In this document: piece after piece, positions 36,989 to 48,882 of the stretch
Layout: each line of letters starts with the position of its first letter
Numbering within the stretch: the first letter of the stretch is position 1
Translations under genes and position numbers: made by a program
The notes under the pieces: model-generated
What the model was told of the DNA's origin: nothing
The model's database searches: none
What the model saw: only the letters and a program-made list of their open reading frames with translations
Origin: Baylisascaris procyonis
Taxonomy: Eukaryota; Nematoda; Chromadorea; Rhabditida; Ascarididae
Length of the DNA stretch: 64,000 nt
Direction: 5' to 3'
NCBI GenBank assembly: GCA_037389465.1
Contig: JAZARR010000188.1
Span: forward strand, 647,501-711,500

Positions 36989-39900
36989 GTATTCGTTTTA
37001 TATTTTATCCTCATAGAAGCTTTCGCTCAAATTTGCATATTTTTTATGGTTAGTGACGTTGAATAAATGTATATGGGTGGGAAGGATGAATAAATATATG
37101 TGAGCGGCGTGTGCTGTTCTATCGATGGGAAGTTAATTTTTTAGTTCATTAGCACTAATTGGTTATTCGCTTTTTATAATAGCATCTTGGGTAATTTTAT
37201 GACGATAGGTAGAAGCATTTTGAACGATCGCCGCCTTTACGGCAATTAGTTTGCTCCTGAAATTGGCTTTATTTGTTATGGGACATACAGTATCCAAACA
37301 ATTTGCAGGTCGTTGTATTTTTAGGATTACGGTGTATGGTACATGAATGACGTGGTCATGTTTTTTTGCAGGTTATTGATCGTCGCATTCGTGAAAAGAA
37401 TGTGATGAGCGAAATGCTGCCGTTAAGCACAAAGGCGAGCGATTTGCTTGCTAAAGGATATTTCAAGTAAGCTTGCTTCGAGATTGGATTGTGTGTTTTA
37501 AACCATGCGATTTTAACCATTTGTCTGGTTTTAACTACGTGGTTTTAACCGTGTGTATGCGGTTCTAACTCCATGGTTTTAATCGTGTCCACACGGTTTT
37601 AAACCTGTGCGCGGTCTAAAACTGTATGTATGGTTTTAACCGAAACTCTAACCATGCTTCGAAGTTTCAACATGTGGTTAACTTATTTGCACTAGAGTAT
37701 TTCTGAAGTATAGATACATGGAACATCTAAATTCGTTGCTCATCCCTCATATATGAAGCTTGGCGAAACTTATGGGTAATTGCTCTCTTCTCTCTCTTCG
37801 TCCCCTCCCCTCGCTCCTTCCCCATTCCCTTCCCTCTCCTTTGTTCTCTTTCCTCTCTCTTTGCGTTCTGTCTCTCGCTGTCTTCTTCCAGAGTGATTGA
37901 GTGAAACCTTCCAGCTTCACAGGAGCCGTCTTGATTTCTTTTCTTCGGGAAAGTAGTTCCTTTTTTTTCTACACTTGAGCTCCTTTTTAATAGATAGTGA
38001 TAGCATTCGTATCACAATCCTCACATCAATTTGCAATGAATTCAGGGCAATAGTGGTAAGCGGCGGTCCCAATTCGGTATACTCTCCGTCGTCACCACAG
38101 TTCGATGAGGCGATCTTCACTTGCGGTCTTCCAGTGCTGGGCATTTGTTATGGCTTCCAGGTATCTTTGTTTTTCATGTTTTGCTTTTTTTCCACGTTAT
38201 TAATTATTTTAAGCGGAATTGGCAATTGATGCGATTTTGAACTTCAAGTCTTCGAATGTCTTTGAAGTGCGACTCTAAAGCTGCACCTTGATTAGAGTGC
38301 TGCAGTTGTTTTACATCTGTAACTGCACGATCTTAATTTTATACAGCAGTGTAGGTGATTGAGATATCTATAAGCTGATTTGAGTTAAGGTTTCATTGAT
38401 CTTGAACTAACATAGCGACTTCACTGATTCGAAGGCGTTCAGATCGATGCAGTTGTTCTTGTGGTGAACAAAACACAGATACGCGATGCAACCAAGTCAC
38501 CTCTGTATCTCAGCGGTATAGGGTTTTCAGATATTTATCTGCGGGAGAATTGCTTTTTAAAAGCTAGGAAATTCGGTCCCAACTCCATCCTAAATGAAGA
38601 ATGGGTAGAAAACTTTGATGTTTAGAACAATCTGTTTATGATACTGACATATTTGAAACGCTTGCTTTTGAGATTCGGGAATTACATGAGCAAACGCAGG
38701 ATTCTTCCGATGGCGGAAGCGAAGGGGGAAGGAGGAAAAAATGAACTTGCATGTCTTCTTTTCTCAAAAATGGCAAAATATTCTCGGGATTATGGACACG
38801 TGAATGTGTCTTATGTTATTTAAGCGCGGAACATCGGTTGAAGGCAGCCATCATCGTAGTTTGCAAAGTTTAACCGAGCTTCTGAGGTATGGATGGACGT
38901 TATGACAGATGTTATTGCATTCAGGTGATGTTTGAAATTGAACTTGATTTCAGCTCATGAATAAGGTGTTTGGAGGAAGCGTAACGAAGGAAACTTTACG
39001 TGAGGATGGCCAAACTGAGGTAGGTGCTGTCCTTGACTTGGTCTTAAATCCCCTCAGGTCGTCTGTCGTCTTAATCTTCACATTATGAGTTTCCACTTTG
39101 ATTGTAGTCACTTTATTATTGCATCATAGTCTAAATTATTCTTTCATTCCTCATATTTAATTTTATAAGGAGAGGGATTTACATCAGCTTGAGTATTCAA
39201 TGGATTGAATTGAAAGTACATGATAATCGGTATTGTTATGGAATTGTCACAATGAGTGAACATTATATTAAGAGTTCTAACAGATTAAGTAATGAAGAGT
39301 TGATTAAGGAGACCTTTTTTTCGGGTTGTAAAGGGGGGGGGGGCTGACGGAGTGAATAGGAGATGAATTTTTTGCTTATAATGCACAAGTGATGAACCCA
39401 TGCTATCCTGAGCGGTGTTCTTTGATGAGTGATTGTATTTCAGGTGGAGGTGGATACAGGTTGTCGGCTATTCAGTGGGTTGTCATCTAAACAGAGAGTG
39501 CTTTTGACGCATGGAGATAGTGTTGTCGAGGGAACAGTGGCTGAGGGATTCAAGGTGATTGCACGCAGTGGCAGCTTAATTGCAGGTATGTTTTAAATTT
39601 AAAACGCCCTATTGTGATATGAAATTGGTCTGATGTCATTTAACATTGTAGATCATTTCATTTTCCCGCGTCGTTGAGTGTTCAGACTTCGAAAGAATGC
39701 TGAAACTTTCATGCTTAAAAAAGATGGATTATGGGGACCCTTCCCTTTAATAGAAATAGAGCACCTGCACTGAACTGTGAGATATATTCGATGATTGTAT
39801 CTTTTTATAGAGCAGTTTTAATAGATATAGTTTGGGAATCAGTTTTTTTTTTTTGGTGTGCTTTGAATTGATTTTTTTTAATTTGAAAATTTGAAAATAT

Positions 39901-42900
39901 TTAATAAATTTGAATATGGAAACGATAAAAATAAAGAAAGATATTTGAAAATTTGAAAGAAAAAATTGAAAATTGAGTGCACTGATATGGATGATTTTTA
40001 GCAAGCTGTTTGTTTTTCCTGTCTGGCTATTAACGAAAGCAAATAGACGATGAAGAAAATAAAATGAGGCACTTTTAAATGGTATGAGTTAATCTTGTCA
40101 GCGCACATCAGAAATTTCAATTAATCATTTGGGTGGTATTTGTTTTTGAGTACTTTGTTGGGATTGTTGGATTTTATAGCGATTGAGATGCGGAGACTGT
40201 CGTTGGTGCTTTATGACAACTGATTCCTGTAGAATGCTTAGTGGGTTTATAATTGCCGTTGCTTCGCATCTCTAAGTATGAAGTGCGACCTGGAAATCAG
40301 AGGATTAAGCTTTACGAAGGGGCAGTTAAAAGATAATCAAAGAGTTGAAGGAAGTTGGGAACGACATATTGAAGAGATAATTGCTTTAGGTATAGCTGAT
40401 GAGAAGCGCAGGCTGTACGGAGTGCAGTTCCATCCGGAAGTGGATTTGACGGTGCATGGTAGGGATATGTTCGAGAGTTTCTTATTCAAAGTGGTCGGTT
40501 GCAAAGGTGACTTCACAATGGGTAATCGTGAGCAGTTGTGCATCGACGAGATACGCAGTGTTGTTGGCGATAAGAAAGTTCTAGTAAGTTTAAAAGTATT
40601 TTAATATTTATTCGTAATATTATTCGATCGTGTATTGGGAGTGAGGGGATTTGTTTGCCTTGAAGAATATTTGAGGATTACTTGAGGCAGTAAGATGATT
40701 CATAAGAGGGTTGTGGAATTGGAGGTTATATCTTGACATCTGGGAATTCAAGTTAACGGCTTGCTGTGTTATCAGCTTTCTTTCCTTTCCTCGAATTGTG
40801 TCAGAATGTAGGGCGATATTTGCTATTTGTTGTTAATGATAGTAGTAATAGTAGTAACAGTTTTGTGTTATTACTCGCTACCCTACTTTTTAGTTTTTTT
40901 TTTTTAATATTTTAAATAACCTCCTCATTGTGGGAGTATTGATGAGGAAAGACTGCAATGTAGGGGTCATTGTTGGGGATTTTCCAAACAGAAGCTATGC
41001 GAATAATATTTTCGGACCATTTCTTTTTTTACTCCCAGTGGAGTCATTTACCTTCAGTGGAAGGTGTGTTTATTGCGTTGTTTTTAGTGGATGCTTAGCA
41101 TCCGATTGGTTGATTAATTTGGAAATAGGGACACATATTTCAATATTAAGGGTGGCAAATTAAGGTGATGGTATCGGGAGGTGTTGACTCGACGGTATGT
41201 GCCGCATTGATGCATAAGGCACTCGGACCTGATAGGGTGATAGCAATCCACATCGACAATGGATTTATGCGCTACAACGAAAGTGATGGAGTAATCGAAG
41301 CACTAAATAAACTCAATCTCAACGTTAAAAGTAAGTTGCGGTCGAATCATTAGACTAGTGTTATACTCAAGATTTATGGGTCCTTGAGAGCTGTGTTAAC
41401 AGCGTTGCCTCCTGTTTTCGAAATCGCCTATTGAGATAGATCTCGTAAATCCCGTGGCATTTTTCATTGGCCTATAAAATTGAAACTTTTAACGTTTGTG
41501 GCGTTTCGCTTCAATAGGAAGGATTTGTATCGAAAGGTGGGAGGGGGGGGGGGGTGGCTGTGGTGAGAGAGCTCGTTGTTGACTCAGTGGCCGAGAAGGA
41601 AAACGTTCATGTCAGTGAAACAGCAGCGACTTTTTAGACCGAGCTTTCTCTGGCTTGATGGCAATCGATTTTTCAAAGAGAATTGGCATCGATCATGCCA
41701 ACTGAAAGATTGAGGGAGCAAGGAAGTATTGACAAGGGCAAGCTTATAAAAGCTGTAATGTAAATCGAAAGAAGTGTAGAGAAGTGGGAGGGACGTTTCA
41801 TTTAGAAGGGCTCAACTTCGATATCAAGTGATTTGTTGTTCAAACTTCCGGCAATTATTAAGTTGGTGCCTATATCATATCTGTAATCGCTCACATCTGT
41901 ACCTTTAATGATGTTTAAAAAATATGGCAGCCTATTTTTATACTCGTAATTTTTTGTGACATCACTTTTTAAGCGCCATCATTCGGCGGGTCGGTCAAAT
42001 ATGAATTAATCTGCGAGAGTGTAAACGTCCTTTTTCCCACCGTTCTCATAATCTGCATGATTCTGCTTTCCTATTAGCGCTCAGTGAATTTTTCTTCACC
42101 ATTAATGTTTATTTTCAATAAAGAAAATGAATCTCATAGTTTAACGGTCGTTCTAAAGTAAGGTTTGGATGCTTTGGACGCTTTTTTTTTTGAAAATTCT
42201 ATCTTCAGTTCATGACATTCCTTTTCTTCGTTTTTATTGTATTCTTCCTCTTGAGTTTCGAAATTTTTAGAAAGGAAAGAACTTATTGGGAGGGGTTTTA
42301 TTTTTACGTTACGGTATACTGCAATGCTCAGTTTCTAAGCAAGCAGCAAATAGTCGAAGGTGTTTCGGTGTAGTTTAATTTAACATACGATTGACATTTG
42401 AGGATATGACGCTTTCCACTCGTTCATATGTGGTACGGTGACCGTCAATGGGGTAGTTTCAAGGCCGTTGTTGAGGACGACGCAACCTGAGATGAAGCGT
42501 AAAATTATTGGTGATACGTTCATGCGCGTCAAGGATTGTGTCATGGAAGAGGTTGGTTACATCTATTAACCACAGTTACTCTTGAATACCAACGGTCAAG
42601 AAGGCATTCAGGTGGCATTTCGTCTGAAAGGGAATGGGGGGGGGGGTACGAGTGGAACAAAAGATATTGTAGGCTTCAGAGGAATGCTTTTCAGGTCTGC
42701 AGTTTAGGATTGTTTTTATCAGTGATGTATAAAACAAAAACAGCGATCTTCCGCACCACACAAGGGTCTAATCATCTTAGCAGTTATTGTGTGTCCAGTA
42801 TAAAGAGTGAACGCATATCACTATGCTGCCTAATAATTGAACAGACCTTCAATCGCCGAACTGTTCTGTATTCTTCGGATATAAAACCTCAATTTAAGGA

Positions 42901-45900
42901 GTATCTTTTGGAAGTAGGCAACATGTTCATCCTTTTGGTGTTTTGCTGCGCTCTCTACCTGCATGTACCTGCGTGCATTGTTGCTCTAATGAATACAGGA
43001 AGTTTTACGGTGAACCGTCCTTGAACAGTATGGAAGTAGGAGCTTATCTGTCCCATCCATAGAAGCAACCACGATCTTGTTTGCAATTGCGTGAATGTGT
43101 CAGTAGTATATTGAAAGTAAGGGTTACGAAATCGGGAGCGTTACTTTCTCGAAAGAAACATTATAAGAGGGTATCACTTTAGTTATTGCTAGCTACCGGA
43201 TAAGGCATCCATCAGATCACTGGATTACTGATTATCGGTCCATTCATTGAATCCTAATACGAAGTACGTCAGTTGCACTAATGATCCTATTGGCTAGAAT
43301 TTCCGATGGCGTTTGCGAATTTTTGAATAGAGTAAAATAGGAGAGAGGGGAGGAAGGGGAGGAAGACAGGTTTACGATCGTCGCTCATTGTTCAGTGCAA
43401 GCTGATCAGCACTTGATAGCAGAGTGTTATTCACTTAGCATTGAATTGGTTTATGAGGGCATTGTTTGTATCGTTGCTAGATCAGGTGTTATATTTTTTG
43501 ATTTTGAAAGTTTATTTAATTGAGTGAAAGAACATCACGTAGAGGATGCGGATATTATTGTTCTGAATTGTAGTGAGTGATCGATGATTGAGATTTTTTA
43601 AAGTTATGCTCATATTTCTTTTCAGCTGAAGTTGGATAAGGACATTTTCTTAGCACAGGGCACTCTTCGTCCCGATCTTATCGAAAGTGCCTCATCGTTG
43701 GCGAGTGGTCATGCGGATACCATAAAAACTCATCACAACGACACAGCACTTGTACGGGAACTTCGAGACTTGGTAGGGCGGTATTGTTTGTTAATCGTGT
43801 ATTTGAATAATACATCGGCTAATAAATTAAGACGAAAAGGAATGCTGGTTTCTTAAACTTCGAGAAGGGTGGTGTTTCATATTCTCCGTGGATCTGGTTC
43901 TTTACAGAATGGAATATTTGTTATATTTGTTTTTGACCTAAACTATTGAATTAAATTAATACAGGATGTTGTAGGTTTTAAAAAGTTTACGTTGAAGGTA
44001 TGTATGTGGTGGTATAATTTAGAAAAGTGCTAATGATAAGTCTGTCAGATTCGATGAGAAAGATTTAGTTTAGTCAGGGAAAAGTGGACAAAGAATATTT
44101 ATGCCGATGAAAGAATTAAAGGACTGCGTTGATGGGTATTTTGTTTGTTAGTTTTTATCTTTTTTTTCTAGACCATGAGTTTCCTCACAGGTGCAGCACT
44201 GTTATAATTGATAAAGTAGATTACTTCCAGGGGAAGGTAATCGAACCATTGAAAGATTTCCACAAGGATGAGGTTCGCGAATTGGGCGAGTCATTGGGTC
44301 TTCCGCGATCCATTGTTATGAGGCATCCTTTCCCAGGTAATCCTTTGCATCGTTATGATTCTCTTCCTACTTAATATTAACCGCCGAGAAATTATCCTTT
44401 TGGTGTGAATTAAGTAATTAAGTCATGAAGAACAAGAAGAGGAAGAGGATTAAGGGAGGGCTTCTTTAATTTTTTCCTGTCGAGTTCTCTTTGTTGTCCT
44501 TGGTTGTTTTATTGTCCTTTGAAAAAGAAGGGCAGCCATGGTCACCTTATTAACTTGTATGTGGTCTTTTGTTCTCTTCAGCGCAAACGTTTGCTCGAAA
44601 AAGGACATTGCAACGTTGTGTCTGTGCGCATATATGCGCACGTCTGTCTGTGTCTGTCTGCCGATCCAAAAAGTCATGGTAATGGAATTCGATATGAATA
44701 ATCTGCGTCACATGTTGTCGCTCACTTCCCTTTTCTTATTTAAAAGCGCCGTAAAAATTGCAAATCAGATTTCCTGAGCAGTTAGCCGGAGGTATTCGCC
44801 GGGAGGCGAATTATTTGCTTATGGATGTCCAAATAGGTTGGTGAGAGAAACGCTAGAACGCATATTGTGCCTGCCTCCTTATGAGCTTTTTAAGTTTTTT
44901 CTCTGCCTAACTTCCTCCATGCAACCGTTTTTTTCTTTTCTTTTTATAGGACCAGGATTAGCGATTCGAGTTATCTGTGCAGAGCAGCCGTATATTTGTG
45001 ATTTGGATGTGTTCGTGGCCACACAACAAAATCTCAGCTTGATCGCCAATTTAGCGCATTGTGACGATGAGGTTGGTTGTTTTAAAATTTCATTGAATTT
45101 TCTAGAATCGCTCACTTATATAGGAGGTCCATAGCATGTATGGATTCGGTTCAGGTTGCTTAATAGATGATTATTGGTGGGAGTGATGTGATGTTCAACC
45201 TTTTAAGGTAGAATAATTGATGACTAATTGTCGTTTGCCTTCATCAGTTAATAGTCCTCACCTCGCAGAACTTGTTACTTTGTTTACCTTGACGGGTGGT
45301 ATATGCCGAGTAGTTGTTTTAGCGTAATCATTATATATTAATAATTATTCATAACCACTTATCGGTGCATGCTTACTTGTATTTACCTATTTGCTAATTT
45401 GCATAATAATCAAACAAAATTCAAGCGGTCAGTTTCTCTTAATTATCTTCACATGCGAATTTTCATTTTTAATAAGGCGATTGCCACTATCAGCTTGGTC
45501 GACGAAAAAATTGGTATATCTTGTGGGATGCCAAGTGAGGTGCCGTTTACTTAGGTGCCATCGTTTTTTGATGGATTACCAATAACGTGCCATATTTCAC
45601 ACCTAGGACTATGCAAAATGACGAGGAATTAAAGGGATGAACGCCCACGCAGAAATCACTTATTATTAAACGGAAGCTTTTCAAATATCTTTGTTTGATT
45701 GATGGTGAAGTTAAGAACGATCGATCGGTTGATTGGTGGTTATTTGTTGCGCATAACGGATACTGGAAATTTATTTATGTTTGTGAGTATGACTTTTCAC
45801 GGAAATGCCGGAAAAAATTTGAAATTTTTTATCAAAAGATAAATTTTTATGGTATAAACTTTTATTATAAATTTTTATATGTTACATTTCGTGAAGGCTA

Positions 45901-48882
45901 AGATCACCTGTTCTGTTCCGTATCGGGCTTTTTGCCACCTTTTGTCTCTTCTAAATTCAACGACAATTTCAGTCGGAGGAATATCTTTCGGTGGCGCAGA
46001 ATCTATCTGCCGCTGAGCTGCATGCATTATGCGATCACGATCATGAAATTGCGACTACTCTTCTACCGATTCAGACGGTTGGGGTTCAAGGTATGTTCTT
46101 GTTCTTTATATCATATTGCGATACCTTGTCATTACCTTTAGTTACATCATGGGACCAGCCGGGTACGTAAATGGAGGATTGATTTTCGGCCTGAGGTAAG
46201 GGTGGCCGGAGGTCATGGGAAAATCGTTAGAAGAGAGGAAAATTGGGGAGCCATGTCGGGGAATTGCAGGATATGCTGTTTTTTTAGTTTCGCTTATTAC
46301 AGAAGTTACTTTTGAAAATGGACGATAAGTAATGTGTGATATATAGTAACACATCTGCGTTTTTAGCGATCCGACCACTCGTACAAATCTGTCTGATAAC
46401 TGTTTTCCCAACCAGGGCTGTAGTATGCTTCAGCCGAGCAATGCAACATAAACCGTGAATATGCAAATTTTTTTGGGTGTATGTGCAAATGTATGTCCTT
46501 GAAATGACGCAACATATTAAAGCTGGTCACCAGAGGGTCTTTACGTATAGTTCGTAGGATGTGATGATGTGCTGTAGGTTGGCCCTTGAAATTTCGTAAT
46601 CCTAGCTTTAATGCTTCCGGACTGGGGATTGACAGGTTGATAGGCGAATCCACGTATGCACAGGCATGATGTCATTCGCTAAAACCGCCTCGCAAATCCG
46701 TATAAAAAATAGGGACCGCTAGTCCGCAAGCAGTTTTAATTAGAGCACCGCTGAAAAGCGTTTCGCAAAAGGCTGATACCGGAGGGAGTATAGAATATTG
46801 GAAACGAGACTAGAATGGACGGAAACATGAATAAGTGCTCTTTATATAGCTATTTTATTGTTGTACGTGGATTTCGTTTCACAACTTCAATTTTTAAAGG
46901 CGTATTCTCTCCATTAGTACCAATTTTGGGACTTTCAAAACGAGGCTTAAGTCAATATTCCTTCCAGGTGATTGTCGTTCATATTCGTATGTAGCGGCAT
47001 TGTCAACCAGTGAAAGGCCTATTCCGTGGACGACACTCGAAAGATTGGCACGTATCATCCCTAGATTACTGCACAATATCAACAGGTCATTTTCATATAC
47101 GATGCTTTTTGTTTATTTTATTTGCTGATTGATGGGATTTATGAGATCTCGCTGTGTAGGCATTTATGCAGCTCAAATTTAGGCACTAACGAGTGAAGTT
47201 TTCATTGCAATTTATTTGACCGCAGTACCTGTTGAATGTTTTGATGCAGCGCTTTCTATGAGATTCACTATGATCAGGTTTTGCTACTTTGCTCTCTTTA
47301 TATTCAGGGTTGTATACGTATTTGGTGAGGCAGTGGAATATCCAGTAAGCGATATAACATGCACCTATCTCAATGATTTCAACCTGTCGTATCTGCGTTG
47401 GGCCGATCGGCTCGCTAACGACGTACTCCTCGGATTGGATGAGGATCAACGGAGGGATCCTTCGCTCGAAGTCTGCATCAACAGGATTCAGCAGGTATAT
47501 GATAGAACAATTGAAGATTGAGGCATACATCGAGTAAAGACCAAAAGATACTAGAGAAGGAGGGGAGGGGACTGAGGAGGACTTTTATTTAGAGGGAGAC
47601 ACAGAAGCAATTTTTAATGGTCAGGCGGGCAGGCGAAGCGAGTGTTCTGATAGCAATCCATCATACAGTCCTGCGGTTTCTTGGTCTGCCTAACTCCTTC
47701 CCTATAAGCAGAGTGACAGAGGCAAGCGATAAGTGAGAGATGGAGGGAGTTCCTCCATCTCCATCCGCGAACAGACCGATTTACAGCGCAGTCTGATTTT
47801 ACGTTCTCGCGCTCACTTTCACTTGTGCATCTTTTTCTTAGCTCTGTTTTCAGTGATATGCTTCAAATATTGTAAGATGAATGTTAGCGAAATAGTAGCT
47901 GAGTATCTTATGCGTCATTTCAAAGAATTTTTGAAGGAGGTCGCACCTGCTGAATTTCTAAACGGTGAAGAGCGGGGGGTGGTGGGTTATTAGGCTTAGC
48001 TGCTGGATTGCAGTTCTCTCTGATGCTGTATCACGTATTGTTGGCTGCGGTTTGGTATTGCGGTTTATAAGAATCTGAAGTTTGTACCTAATGTAATGGC
48101 AGCTATAGAGTTGTGGGCTTTTAATTCGTGTAAACTTATTTATATAAAAATTAATTTTCTTAATAAATGTTTCCTTTGAAGAAGCGATAAGCACGATAAA
48201 GAACCAAAGCCATGATGAGAAGAGTATCCTTGAACGGCATGAAGGAAATAATTTCCATGGTTACAGCACTTACGATATTGGTGATTTTGCAGATGCCGGT
48301 GGTGATGGTGCCTATACATTTTGACCGCGATCCAGTAGAGAGAAAGGTCTCCACATTGCGTTCATATGTTTTGCGGCCTTTCATCACAAACGATTTCATG
48401 ACCGGAGTGGCTGCATTGCCGGGCAGAGATATCCCGGAAAAGGTGAGTGCATCTGAGATTGCGAAAGATAGATGCTGTTCTAGAAGGTCGTGATAGAAAA
48501 AGCTTTTGTTCTCGAAGTTATGGGGAATGAGGTTGAGACAGAGTGAAGCGGGCCTGTAGAACGAGTCAAAAGTTCGCAAAGAAGGTCAGGCGAAGAATGT
48601 CAGAGATCTTCCTCCTCTCTGGGGGTAACGTAACTATCAGGTACAAATATATACGATGAGGTTTTAATTGTCTACATTTAAAACGTTGACAAAATCCTAT
48701 CAAGCAATGGTAGTGATTGGCTGATTATAGGAGATAGCAGTTGGTTTGGTAAGGTGATGAACTTTGAAATGTTTCAGAGCATCCTGGAAATGGTGCGTCG
48801 TATCAGTAGCCAAGTGCCACTCACGTCTCGTGTGATGATCGATCTCACATCGAAACCCCCAGGCACTACCGAATGGGAATGA
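36767..48882 (+). CDS. gmps-1: GMP synthase (glutamine-hydrolysing), complete 16-exon gene
   Basis: Converts XMP to GMP using ATP and glutamine, the last step of guanine nucleotide synthesis in the cytosol. Sixteen exons join without a phase conflict: 36767-36988, 37372-37466, 38046-38160, 38954-39019, 39444-39585, 40390-40583, 41165-41330, 42403-42551, 43626-43772, 44231-44336, 44950-45071, 45973-46090, 46968-47085, 47308-47494, 48293-48442 and 48778-48882. From ATG 36845 the protein has 707 residues (human about 693). The class I glutaminase domain (about 35-220) shows GICYGFQ with Cys114 and the FHPE pair His202/Glu204. The ATP-pyrophosphatase PP-loop SGGVDS is at 256-261. The C-terminal dimerisation region ends in [12 protein letters not shown], identical to the family end. 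Introns are 222-1074 bp. The first exon is open back to 36767, so longer N-termini are possible. Confidence 0.97.
37372..37466 (+). CDS. gmps-1: gmps-1 exon: [14 protein letters not shown]
   Basis: Between TTTTGCAG and CAA|GTAAGC. Encodes residues 49-79, including [20 protein letters not shown]. Confidence 0.94.
37491..37665. repeat. Minisatellite in a gmps-1 intron, unit about 20 bp
   Basis: About eight diverged units built on GTGGTTTTAACCGTGTG. TTTTAACC recurs at nearly regular spacing, with GG/CC exchanges between units. Confidence 0.8.
38046..38160 (+). CDS. gmps-1: gmps-1 exon with the catalytic glutaminase cysteine
   Basis: Encodes [20 protein letters not shown], the oxyanion-hole strand, and ends [11 protein letters not shown] with nucleophile Cys114. 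Acceptor TGAATTCAG, donor CAG|GTATCT. Confidence 0.96.
38954..39019 (+). CDS. gmps-1: gmps-1 exon: [10 protein letters not shown]
   Basis: A 22-codon exon too short to stand out alone. Encodes [20 protein letters not shown] plus Thr-Glu, continuing directly from GYGFQ-type sequence as in the family. Acceptor GATTTCAG, donor GAG|GTAGGT. Confidence 0.92.
39444..39585 (+). CDS. gmps-1: gmps-1 exon: glutaminase LTHGDSV region
   Basis: Encodes [24 protein letters not shown] and [13 protein letters not shown]. The LTHGDSV block is typical of GMP synthase glutaminase domains. Ends one base into a Gly codon. Confidence 0.95.
40390..40583 (+). CDS. gmps-1: gmps-1 exon with glutaminase His/Glu
   Basis: Encodes [18 protein letters not shown], giving the catalytic His202 and Glu204, then the linker [20 protein letters not shown] into the ATP domain. 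Acceptor TTGCTTTAG, donor CTA|GTAAGT. The same frame is open upstream for about 37 codons, but no family sequence is there. Confidence 0.96.
41165..41330 (+). CDS. gmps-1: gmps-1 exon with PP-loop
   Basis: Starts after AAATTAAG and encodes [19 protein letters not shown] with the SGGVDS ATP-pyrophosphatase loop, then [19 protein letters not shown]. Ends AAA-A|GTAAGT. The acceptor lacks a T-rich tract and is unusual. Confidence 0.96.
42403..42551 (+). CDS. gmps-1: gmps-1 exon: [10 protein letters not shown]
   Basis: Phase requires two starting bases. Using acceptor CATTTGAG at 42402 the reading is [17 protein letters not shown], aligning with the family NAAHSFYNGTTT block, then [20 protein letters not shown]. 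The -GAG acceptor is non-standard (position -3 G), but no other choice keeps the alignment. Donor GAG|GTTGGT. Confidence 0.9.
43626..43772 (+). CDS. gmps-1: gmps-1 exon: [16 protein letters not shown]
   Basis: Encodes [19 protein letters not shown] and IKTHHND, the XMP/ATP-binding segment of the synthetase domain. Acceptor CTTTTCAG, donor TTG|GTAGGG. Confidence 0.96.
44231..44336 (+). CDS. gmps-1: gmps-1 exon: [11 protein letters not shown] ... RHPFPG
   Basis: Encodes [20 protein letters not shown] and MRHPFPG, near-identical to the family. Acceptor ACTTCCAG, donor CAG|GTAATC after the first base of Gly442. Confidence 0.96.
44950..45071 (+). CDS. gmps-1: gmps-1 exon: [11 protein letters not shown]
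   Basis: Encodes [20 protein letters not shown], then a divergent helix [16 protein letters not shown]. Acceptor TTTTATAG, donor GAG|GTTGGT. Confidence 0.95.
45973..46090 (+). CDS. gmps-1: gmps-1 exon: variable helix and PIQTVGVQG
   Basis: Encodes [20 protein letters not shown], poorly conserved, then [11 protein letters not shown], strongly conserved. With the previous exon the variable region is about 56 residues against 59 in human, so no exon appears missing. Confidence 0.92.
46968..47085 (+). CDS. gmps-1: gmps-1 exon: GDCRSYSYV
   Basis: Encodes [11 protein letters not shown] and [16 protein letters not shown], matching the GDCRSYSYV and LARLIPRMCHNVN family blocks. Acceptor CCTTCCAG, donor CAACAG|GTCATT. 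Confidence 0.95.
47308..47494 (+). CDS. gmps-1: gmps-1 exon: RVVYVFG
   Basis: Encodes [18 protein letters not shown] and [12 protein letters not shown]. Aligns with the RVVYIFGP and TGVLSTLRQAD part of metazoan GMP synthase. Acceptor ATATTCAG, donor CAG|GTATAT. Confidence 0.95.
48293..48442 (+). CDS. gmps-1: gmps-1 exon: [12 protein letters not shown]
   Basis: Encodes [18 protein letters not shown], then [17 protein letters not shown], the substrate-binding C-terminal region. Acceptor TTTTGCAG, donor AAG|GTGAGT. Confidence 0.96.
48778..48882 (+). CDS. gmps-1: gmps-1 last exon: [12 protein letters not shown] and stop
   Basis: Encodes [12 protein letters not shown] and ends [18 protein letters not shown], the invariant C-terminus. 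Acceptor ATGTTTCAG. No AATAAA within about 150 bp downstream; the first one seen (near 49565) is far, so the poly(A) signal is probably a variant. Confidence 0.97.
   Translation, partial: SILEMVRRISSQVPLTSRVMIDLTSKPPGTTEWE

Noticed and set aside
42536..43024. Open frame of 162 codons overlapping a gmps-1 exon
   Set aside because: Different frame from the gmps-1 exon and mostly intron; no family similarity.
48160..48579. Minus-strand frame of 139 codons
   Set aside because: Antisense shadow of the gmps-1 exon at 48293-48442.
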